Assembly (NCBI GenBank): GCA_949538655.1
Contig: CATISE010000073.1
Span: forward strand, 1 to 11,226
DNA length: 11,226 bases
Direction: 5' to 3'
From: Marine Group II euryarchaeote MED-G33
GTDB taxonomy: Archaea; Thermoplasmatota; Poseidoniia; Poseidoniales; Thalassarchaeaceae
Shown piece by piece: positions 1-6,700 of the stretch. The translations under genes and the position numbers were made by a program. Every line of letters starts with the position of its first letter. Positions within the stretch are counted from its first letter, which is position 1. Below the pieces are notes generated by a model. That model made no database searches and was not told where the DNA came from. It saw only the letters and a program-made list of their open reading frames with translations.

Positions 1-126
1 GTTCAGTTTCACGTGAAATTGGAGCAATTCCGAAAAGCGGACCAGAGCATGCTGGGCATGTTACTTCCGACCCTTGAAGTTGCGCTTCACAATGTGGGCA
101 AACAACGTGTCCGTGCTCTGGCATGA
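1..126 (+). CDS. 3' end of an unidentified gene (partial)
   Basis: Reading from base 1 gives 41 sense codons ending in TGA at 124-126. The peptide has an amphipathic, protein-like composition: charged residues alternate with hydrophobics in LPTLEVALHNVGKQRVRALA at its C-terminus. No stop interrupts the frame, and the following 118 bases look non-coding, so this is probably the tail of a gene that starts outside the window. I do not recognise the family; 41 residues are too few to assign one. A competing reading, an N-terminal extension of the flavoprotein downstream from 74, is in another frame and looks like chance. Confidence is limited because an open frame of this length can arise randomly. 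Confidence 0.42.
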   Translation, partial: VQFHVKLEQFRKADQSMLGMLLPTLEVALHNVGKQRVRALA

Positions 127-184
127 CTCTGACCTATATTCTGACGCTCGCCTTCAACGCATAAGCATTCGCTGTATCTGGTTG

Positions 185-199
185 CGACCCATAGGGTCG
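185..199 (+). other. Short hairpin in the leader of the flavoprotein gene
   Basis: CGACCC (185-190) and GGGTCG (194-199) are perfectly complementary around a three-base ATA loop. No T-run follows, so this is not a clear terminator. It lies about 45 bases before the chosen start of the FMN reductase-like gene and could be a leader element, a weak terminator for the gene at 1-126, or chance. Confidence 0.3.
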
Positions 200-244
200 A
201 TTGTAACGGCACAAGTTCAAGAATCCGCCACCACTCGCAGTTGT

Positions 245-748
245 ATGGCACGCTTCCTAATGATCACAGCAACCTCAGGCACCAATCGCGATTTGGCAGA
301 TGTTTTCGCAACCACCGCTACAGGGAAAGGGCATGACGCCGAGGTAGTTGACCTCGTCGAAATGGATCTACCGATGTTCACGATGGCTCGGTCAAAAGAT
401 CCACAAAGTGCGCCAGATATCTCAGATTTACTCTCCAAGATGGCCGAGGCTGATGCATGGATTGTGATCGCTCCTGAATACAATGGGTCGATGCCCCCGA
501 CTCTAAACAATGTAGTCGCTTGGATGTCTACTGCCATGGCATGGCAAGATTTCAGAACTTTGTGCACCGGTAAGCCAGTTGGTTTGGCCACGCACAGTGG
601 TGGCGGTGGTGCGCACGTTATCATGGCAATGCGCCAACAATTTTCCTTTATCGGCGCAGATGTCATCGGGCGTACTTGCATGACCAGTCGTGACAAAGAA
701 GCAAACCCAGAAACCATCGAATCGATGATTGACAATTTGGCTCGTTAA
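245..748 (+). CDS. NADPH-dependent FMN reductase-like flavoprotein
   Basis: A 167-residue flavodoxin-fold protein of the NADPH-dependent FMN reductase family, which binds FMN and passes reducing equivalents from NAD(P)H to flavin, quinones or other acceptors; it should be cytoplasmic. Visible landmarks are the phosphate-binding loop TATSGTNRD (residues 8-16) after the first beta strand, the family signature APEYNGSMPPTLNN (76-89) that contacts the isoalloxazine ring, and a glycine-rich HSGGGGAH loop (117-124). The length is normal for the family (about 165-190). The frame stays open back to 74, but the fold begins at ATG 245 with MARFLMITAT, and the upstream residues match nothing in the family, so the shorter start was chosen. 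Only 7 bases separate its TAA from the next gene, so the two may be co-transcribed. The physiological substrate cannot be told from sequence. Confidence 0.85.
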   Translation: MARFLMITATSGTNRDLADVFATTATGKGHDAEVVDLVEMDLPMFTMARSKDPQSAPDISDLLSKMAEADAWIVIAPEYNGSMPPTLNNVVAWMSTAMAWQDFRTLCTGKPVGLATHSGGGGAHVIMAMRQQFSFIGADVIGRTCMTSRDKEANPETIESMIDNLAR

Positions 749-755
749 TTGGTGA

Positions 756-1742
756 ATGGTGAAGTCTTTGAGTTCAAACACGAGCCCTAAATCCATTGCA
801 CTAATACTTGCAATTTTCTCGATGGTTCTTTTGCCATCTTTGGATGGTTTTGAAAACAATAAACTGGCAGGTGATCCTTGTAATGGGTCGGTTGAAAATT
901 GCGATAAATCCTACACTGATGTCTCTTATCCCGAAACCCACAACGCCCACTCAACCTTAGATGATGGATTCAACTTTCTTGCATCGAATCATAGAGAAAA
1001 CATCACCCATCAGTGGGATGCTGGATTCCGTGCATTCATGATGGATGTTCACCATTCAAGATATTCTCAAGATCTTGTGAATACATCATTTTGTCACGGC
1101 TCGTACGCCACTGGCATCCATCCTTGTGTTCATGGTAGCCATAATGGGGTCGAACTCCTCACACAATTGCATGAAAAAATGTCCCAATCTGAAAATGATG
1201 TTGTTACACTGCTACTGGAAGTTTATGTTCCGTATGGCCACGTTGAGTATATTCTCGAAATGAGTGGACTGATTGAGTATGTACATGTGCAAAATTTGAA
1301 TGAACCATGGCCAACGATTCGAGAAATGGTCAATGCTGACAAAAACCTCGTTGTTTTCATTGAAGGCTCCTTTGATTCTGAGTATCCTTTCCTCCACAGT
1401 TTCACGGAGCATGGTTGGACGACCAATTACGCTGATCGACATCCAGAGGAAATGAATTGCGATGTTCTTAGAGGCGATTCTACTCAACCTGTATGGCATT
1501 TGAACAATTGGCTTGCCCTAGAATCCGGTTTAACCGATTTTCAACGGGCTCCCATTGTAAACGCGTATGATTTCCTTCTAAATCGGTCCATAGAATGCTG
1601 GGAAATCCACGATTCACGGCCGACATTTATTGCGGTCGATTGGTGGACCGATGGAGAAGCAGTGAATGTCACAATGACACTCAATCAAATGGATCACTGG
1701 TCTGATGAAGTGCCTTTGCGTGCCACAACCGACTCTAGATGA
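756..1742 (+). CDS. Secreted PI-PLC X-domain-like protein
   Basis: A 328-residue protein resembling the phosphatidylinositol-specific phospholipase C X domain (PLC-like phosphodiesterase TIM barrel). It starts with a signal peptide or membrane anchor: lysines at 3 and 12, then the hydrophobic stretch IALILAIFSMVLLPSL (14-29). The barrel shows the expected order: YPETHNAHS (58-66) with the first candidate catalytic His at 62, DAGFRAFMMDVHH (88-100) for the strand-2 acidic segment, FCHGSY (112-117) with the second candidate His at 114, VVTLLLEVY (149-157), NLVVFIEG (197-204) and PTFIAVDWW (289-297). Classical bacterial PI-PLC uses a His/His general acid-base pair, matched here by 62 and 114. 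Substrate is unknown: archaeal inositol phospholipids are possible but unproven. It acts outside the membrane. A GGTGA motif touches the ATG, and a GTG at 759 is an alternative start. Its 3' end overlaps the opposing gene. Confidence 0.72.
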   Translation: MVKSLSSNTSPKSIALILAIFSMVLLPSLDGFENNKLAGDPCNGSVENCDKSYTDVSYPETHNAHSTLDDGFNFLASNHRENITHQWDAGFRAFMMDVHHSRYSQDLVNTSFCHGSYATGIHPCVHGSHNGVELLTQLHEKMSQSENDVVTLLLEVYVPYGHVEYILEMSGLIEYVHVQNLNEPWPTIREMVNADKNLVVFIEGSFDSEYPFLHSFTEHGWTTNYADRHPEEMNCDVLRGDSTQPVWHLNNWLALESGLTDFQRAPIVNAYDFLLNRSIECWEIHDSRPTFIAVDWWTDGEAVNVTMTLNQMDHWSDEVPLRATTDSR

Positions 1743-3022
1743 TCCAGGCTCCTTTTGGCCTGACGAGAAACACGTGAATCTTCATCCTCTAACGCTGCTG
1801 CCAATGGGCCGACGACACGTCCGTCAGAAAATCGCTGCATGGCATCAACAGCTGCCAATCTGACATCAGGGTCGGAATGTTTGGCCATCGAAATCAACTT
1901 CACCATCAACGTTTCACTGCGATCGAGGGCCAATCCTTGCAACGCGGCCAATTGTACATTCTTGGAAGAATCTGATAGGGCCGAAATCAAGTTTGGATGT
2001 GCCACTAAACCAATCGAAGCAAATGCCCTGACAATTTTTTCACGTTCAACGTCCGATGAATTTCTCATGGCAGTAGTCAACGCTGGAATTGCTTCTGCAT
2101 CACCCAAACGCCTGATTGCAGTAAGGGCACCGATTCGAGTTTTGCTTTGGGTAGATGACATCGCATCCAATAGTGGGGGTAAAAATCCGATGGCGACCAT
2201 TGCAGCAACTGCCGTTGTATGTGTATCTTCATTTTCAAACCGCTCAACAATCGATTCACAGGCCTTCCGTTCTCGAAGAACTGCCAGTGCTTCAATGACA
2301 TGTTTGCAATTTTCCCCAGTCACATTTTGGTCACCAAGCATTTCAAGTAAACTGGGAACTGCTCTACTGCCCAGTCTGTATGCCATCTCTGGGTCGCGAA
2401 CAGCAGCAGCAACCCCTTCTGAAATGGTTCTACGAATTTCAAAAATTCGCACAATACCTTGTATGAGAATGAAATCAATAGTTAGCAAGAAAGTCATGAC
2501 GAGGTGCCTACCACCCATAGAATCGAGTTCAATTGAACTCATCTGGACTCCATAAATTTCTGACCAATCTAGAATCGATCTGAACAGCAAATCGACCCCC
2601 AACAACATCCAGTCCAGTAATGTTGCATTTTCGGGAACGAGGTAAAGTCCAAAGATCTCATGACTCGATTTCATCAAAAATGGGATGATGACGAACAATT
2701 GGAGTGCAGAAAGCAAAGCACTTACACGTAAATCCGGCAACTCGTCAGGGTCTTCATCAGATAATTTACGCGCAATTTTCGTGCGCAATTTTTCATTTGC
2801 AACCCATGCACGACCAACTCCAAGGACTCCAAAAAAACCGAGCCAAAGCATTACCCATGCGAGAACTGATGTAAGATAGAATGCGACCAAATGAATGATT
2901 CCAAACGAAAACAATAACGCCGTATGCTGGTAAATGGGAACGTGTATTCCAGTTCCAAAAATACGAGAAAAACGAACCAGGACATTGTCTACTTTGCCTA
3001 GCACAATACGTCCGGGCGTCAA
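1694..3022 (-). CDS. Multi-pass membrane protein with C-terminal HEAT-like repeats
   Basis: 442 residues in two halves. Residues 33-72 (two helices around HLVAFYLTSVLAWVMLW), about 99-118, about 133-151 and about 172-193 are hydrophobic and should form four or five membrane helices, joined by a charged loop (73-98). After RIFEIRR (192-198) comes a soluble alpha-helical solenoid, about 200-430, made of roughly 30-residue units with the HEAT-like pattern, e.g. AIPALTTAMRNSSDVEREKI (311-330) and SDPDVRLAAVDAMQRFSDG (383-401). Such repeats usually dock other proteins, so a membrane-attached scaffold is the likely role; no catalytic motif is visible. The start is TTG at 3022: a TAG lies in frame eight codons upstream, the next Met is inside a membrane helix, and a TATA-like element sits about 25 bases upstream, as for a leaderless archaeal transcript. 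The family is not recognised by name. Confidence 0.82.
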   Translation of the reverse strand: MTPGRIVLGKVDNVLVRFSRIFGTGIHVPIYQHTALLFSFGIIHLVAFYLTSVLAWVMLWLGFFGVLGVGRAWVANEKLRTKIARKLSDEDPDELPDLRVSALLSALQLFVIIPFLMKSSHEIFGLYLVPENATLLDWMLLGVDLLFRSILDWSEIYGVQMSSIELDSMGGRHLVMTFLLTIDFILIQGIVRIFEIRRTISEGVAAAVRDPEMAYRLGSRAVPSLLEMLGDQNVTGENCKHVIEALAVLRERKACESIVERFENEDTHTTAVAAMVAIGFLPPLLDAMSSTQSKTRIGALTAIRRLGDAEAIPALTTAMRNSSDVEREKIVRAFASIGLVAHPNLISALSDSSKNVQLAALQGLALDRSETLMVKLISMAKHSDPDVRLAAVDAMQRFSDGRVVGPLAAALEDEDSRVSRQAKRSLDHLESVVARKGTSSDQ

Positions 3023-3040
3023 ACCGACAATAAAGAACAG

Positions 3041-3074
3041 CGCCTAAAATAACTGAGAATCGCGATTTTAGGCG
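3041..3074. promoter_or_regulatory. Divergent promoter with a perfect 10-bp inverted repeat
   Basis: CGCCTAAAAT (3041-3050) and ATTTTAGGCG (3065-3074) are exact reverse complements separated by 14 bases. Each arm read outward is ATTTTAGGCG, so an A/T-rich TATA-like core faces each flanking gene. On the - strand the core centre is about 25 bases from TTG 3022, the usual archaeal TATA-to-start spacing and consistent with leaderless transcription. On the + strand the same geometry places a start near 3093, about 16 bases before ATG 3109. The symmetry could be two mirrored core promoters, a regulator dyad, or both. Confidence 0.55.
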
Positions 3075-3108
3075 ACATCGCAATGAGGGGGATGCTGTAG
3101 CCCACAAC

Positions 3109-3276
3109 ATGCCGGACGGTTGGTGGTTGCTATTGTCAGCCTGTTCGATTCTGGGTGTCAGTACTTGGTATCTCAGAAATTTTTCTGAACGCGATGATTT
3201 GATGCGGCTCTGCGCATTTACGGGCATTGCCTGTATGCTGTCCCTTCTTGGCTGGACACTATCCATGGACATTTGA
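3109..3276 (+). CDS. Small two-helix membrane protein (55 aa)
   Basis: A 55-residue frame from ATG 3109 to TGA 3274-3276. It reads as a helical hairpin: a hydrophobic segment (about 5-21, WWLLLSACSILGVSTWY), a charged loop RNFSERDDLMR (23-33), and a second hydrophobic segment (about 34-52, LCAFTGIACMLSLLGWTL). The arginine-rich loop suggests that it faces the cytoplasm by the positive-inside rule. It ends 9 bases before the PqqD-like gene, whose ribosome-binding site overlaps its stop, so the two look translationally linked. No clear Shine-Dalgarno motif precedes this ATG. The frame has no alternative start upstream. It fills an otherwise empty gap between the divergent promoter and the next gene. 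No family is recognised; the clean TM-loop-TM pattern is the main evidence that it is real. Confidence 0.6.
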   Translation: MPDGWWLLLSACSILGVSTWYLRNFSERDDLMRLCAFTGIACMLSLLGWTLSMDI

Positions 3277-3280
3277 GGTC
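3275..3280 (+). promoter_or_regulatory. Ribosome-binding site of the PqqD-like gene
   Basis: GAGGTC overlaps the TGA of the 55-residue gene and lies 5 bases before ATG 3286. It fixes the start and suggests translational coupling of the pair. Confidence 0.6.
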
Positions 3281-3285
3281 ATATA

Positions 3286-3756
3286 ATGAATGAACTCAGT
3301 GGTGCCTATCCCGTTCGTCTTCCTGTTTGGTGGGGTCGTCGCGGCCCATCCGGGCCGCATCCTGAGTTGGATGGAATCACAGGTCGTTTCATCGTGATTC
3401 GGCACCCGAAGAAGTTCGGTAGGTTTGAGGGTTTTCTGGCTCGCCTGTTCAAAGCTCCAAACGAATTACGTCGCCCACTTGATGACTTGAACAGCTTACT
3501 GTGGGAACTTTGTGATGGTCATCGACCTTTCGAAGAAATTTGTGAGTTGATGGACTCTACATTCCACGAAAGAATTGCGCCGGTTGCAGAGCGAACTGAA
3601 TCGGCTTTGATACGATTCAATCAATTGGGTTTGATTGGATTTTCCAAGACCCCACATGATGGAAATTGGGAGCGAGGCCCAGGGCACGACCCCAGTGGTG
3701 ATTTGGCAGAACCAGATGAGAAATTGGGACTGGATTGGCACTCATCCTCGAACTAG
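3286..3756 (+). CDS. PqqD-like (RRE-fold) protein
   Basis: 156 residues. The middle part (about 30-121) resembles the PqqD family, a small winged-helix-like fold that in RiPP pathways binds precursor peptides (the RiPP recognition element). Visible features are a beta-rich start (GITGRFIVIRHPKKFGR, 30-46), the typical LDDLNSLLWELCDGHRPFEEI segment (65-85) where a near-invariant 'L...LWxLCDG' leads into helix 2, and a closing helix-strand RFNQLGLIGF (110-119). The N-terminus and the polar C-terminus (about 122-156, Gly/Pro/Asp/Glu rich) are additions to the core of about 90 residues. No radical SAM enzyme or obvious precursor peptide lies in the window, so a RiPP role is not shown; stand-alone PqqD-like proteins are also known. 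It follows the 55-aa membrane protein in one unit, and its last 15 bases overlap the opposing surface-protein gene. Confidence 0.7.
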   Translation: MNELSGAYPVRLPVWWGRRGPSGPHPELDGITGRFIVIRHPKKFGRFEGFLARLFKAPNELRRPLDDLNSLLWELCDGHRPFEEICELMDSTFHERIAPVAERTESALIRFNQLGLIGFSKTPHDGNWERGPGHDPSGDLAEPDEKLGLDWHSSSN

Positions 3757-6700
3757 ATTGCAAGTAGGACAATGTGTGTACTGGGCAATGGCGTTCGCCG
3801 CAGCAAAGCCACCACACCCTGAACACTGCCACCATGCATCGGATGCACTCAGAACTTGTCCAGTGACGATACAATTGAAAGCGGGCAATGATGCACCACT
3901 GGAAACCGTACCGAGTTCCTGTGTTGCACCAAGTGCATCAAAAGAATCGGTCACTGATTGGGTGGGCACGCCTCGCAATTCTTGGATTTGTTGATCACTC
4001 CATCCAGATGCCCTCAACTGTTCATCCGTGAAATCAGCAGGCGATGGCTCGGCAACAGGCACTATCGGTTGTTGGACAATTGGTGCTGCGGTGGGCATTG
4101 GACCGGGCGCTCCAGGCATTGGCCCAGGTGGACTTTGAGTGGTGGATTGCGCAGGTATATGTGCCACCGATTCAGTAGGCTCTGCTACTGCACCGTATGT
4201 GGCGATTTCATCTTCATCTAAATCCTCAATTTCATCCAACTTTCGACGCCGACCGATGATGATTGTAATCATGTAAACAAAGAAAGAAATGAATGCGATA
4301 CCACCAACTAAACCACCCACAAGGATCGTTGCATCACCCAAACCAGCAAACCCTCCAGAATCATCAATTTGTTTGGTTTTGAGGTGTACTGGACCACTGG
4401 ACCAGATTGATTCACCGAGATCATCGGTCACTTCGAAAAAGACTGTTCTTTCCCGTTCATCCGCATCCAATGAAATATCACAATCAATGGTAGAAGTTTG
4501 AGCAGGCCCTGGGCTCGATTCGGGCATGAAAACGACAATTTTTCCATCCTGAGTACGGGGTCTACAATCTAAGAAAACGGATTCCGGAGTCGTGCTATTG
4601 AGGGTGATGGTTACCGCCATTGTCGAATCGGTTGTTACATTGATCTGGAATGTACTAATTTCACCAGGGTTGTGCAGAACAGTCTGATCTAAATTCCATG
4701 TTGCGGCCACACTACGTTTTTGATCCACAGACACGATTATGTCTGTCGATAGTGATTGGATGGGGTCTTGATTGGTAATTTGCCCACCTTCAACTTCGAT
4801 AGATAATCTCACAGATTCACCAAGTGGGAAATTATCAAGTGACTCGAAAATGACCAGCACCTCTTCCACACCACCTGGCCCCATTGGAACATCAATCCAT
4901 CCATTGAGCTGACCAGTACCTCGGGAGGTCACCGCTTGCACAATCATCCCAGGGACATTTTTGTCCGATGTAACTCGCATCCTCATGCTACTATCGTATG
5001 TGTTGCCGGAATTCTGCAGTGACAAGGTCCACGATTCACTCTGACCGAGCCAAAGTGACACTTCTTGTGAATCAAAATCCGATATTTCCGGAATCGCAGT
5101 CATCTGTGTCCTGTATTCCCACGAAAATGTCGAATCTTCAGGGGATGCGTCAACTCCATTCATTGACGAAGCGGTAAACGTCAATCCAACCACTTGTCCT
5201 GGGTCCTCGTTACCAGGGACCTCGATCCAAAGAGAACCAAGTGCAGCACTATTGCCATCGTAAACCGTTGATAGACTCAGAGGCCCGGATATGATGGCAC
5301 TGTTGAATTCAACCCACCAATTCCAAGCCAAAGGTGCCTGCAGATTAAAGAGAATGTGTTCAGGTCCATTGCCAAGGTTTTCAACTTCAAATGGTATTTC
5401 ATTTACATGACCAGGCAAGATGTCCATTTCGGGGGTATTCATAGTCAAAGTTACATCGTGTAATTGTCGGACACGGATTTCAGAAAACACATCTTCAGTA
5501 CCTGACATGCCAGATTCAGTCGAAATGACATGCGGGGTCAAGATTGGACCTGGGTCATTGGCCTGTGCACTATCTGGGGCAGTAAATGAAACCAAAACTC
5601 GGGCATTTCCACCTGGGCCGATGATGACAGATTCGGATGACAGCAATTCAATCGTCCAGCCGAAGACACCTGTTGAATCAAAGGAAAAAGTGTAACTATC
5701 TTGTTGAGTTGCATTGTTCCAAATTGTGAAAGGAACTGTGACAGTTTCACCAGGTGAAATCCACCACCCTTCTTCGGGCACATCACTAGGGTTGACTCCT
5801 ACACCACCATTCGAAACCATGGATGCAGTTACATTCGCACGCATGATTGAGATTTTGCTAGGGTCGGCCTGACTGGTCGCTGTAAAGGCGGTATTTGCGC
5901 GCATACCCGGCAATGCATCTTGCGCGAGATTAGAGGTAATTGTGATTGTTTCAGTGCCGCCTTGGGGTATGGTCACCATCGTGGGCTGATCCCATTTGAG
6001 GCCGAAAGTCCAACCATCCTGATTCAGAACAGGTGTGGATGAGAGTGAGAACGTATCTTGCCCATCCCCATCATTTCGCAATGTAATTTCAAAATCACAG
6101 GCACTACCTGGTGCACATGGGAATCCTGGATCTTCTTCCACCCATGCTGGTTGGTACCCGGGATCGACAATGAATGTCGCACTGGTCGTTGCTATCACAG
6201 TCGATTCCATACTGTGGGCATGGACATTCACACTGGTTGAACCCATAGTTGACCCTTGAGATGGTTGAACGAGGAGTTTAATCGAACGTGTTTCACCTTT
6301 GGCAAGATCGATACTGACACCATCTTGAATCTGTGAACCAGTCATGTGTTGGAATCGATGATTCCAACCCTCTGGTAGATTTGTCAGACTGAGATCGACA
6401 GAATCTGATAGGTTACCCGAGTTGGTCAAACTGATGGTCGTCTCAGCCCATTCTCCTGCTTGCGCGTGACCACTTGTGCCCGAACTAGCGGAGATGGCAA
6501 ATTCATCTGCTCGTGCCTTTTGGTCATAGAACATCACAATGTCCTCAAACCAATAACCAGCGGAAGAACCGGATGCATCTGAATGGAAATTGATTCTGAA
6601 CTTGAATTGTGAGTTCATTGCTGATGCAGGAATGCTCCAACATGGAACTACTTGATTTCCAATTTGGTTGACATTGATTAACCAACTGCTACCATCGGTA

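Noticed and set aside
7..18. Perfect palindrome TTTCACGTGAAA near the left edge, and other CACGTG sites at about 1770 and 8487
   Set aside because: The first lies inside the probable partial gene and the second inside the HEAT gene; about three CACGTG sites in 11 kb is near chance, so a shared operator is not supported.
181..240. Possible tRNA T-loop (AGTTCAAGAAT) before the flavoprotein gene
   Set aside because: No acceptor stem, anticodon arm or D-arm can be paired around it on either strand.
74..244. 57-residue N-terminal extension of the FMN reductase-like protein
   Set aside because: The family fold starts at ATG 245, the extension has no recognisable domain or signal peptide, and it overlaps another open frame that ends at 126.
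1745..1762. CAGGC / GCCTG hairpin with a T-rich loop after the PLC-like gene, as a terminator
   Set aside because: It lies inside the opposing coding sequence, the stem is only 5 bp and no T-run follows the stem.
1839..2555. Long + strand open frame of 238 codons inside the HEAT membrane gene
   Set aside because: It is antisense to a clearly coding frame, Ser/Thr/Ala-rich with low-complexity stretches as expected from antisense of that gene, and lacks a promoter or ribosome-binding site.
3083..3099. Mini reading frame of five codons ahead of the 55-aa gene, as a regulatory leader peptide
   Set aside because: Too short and without an independent signal; its GAGGGGG could instead be chance upstream sequence.
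2793..3272. 159-codon - strand open frame across the divergent promoter
   Set aside because: It overlaps the TTG-started HEAT gene in another frame, runs through the inverted-repeat promoter and is antisense to the small membrane protein; composition is not protein-like.
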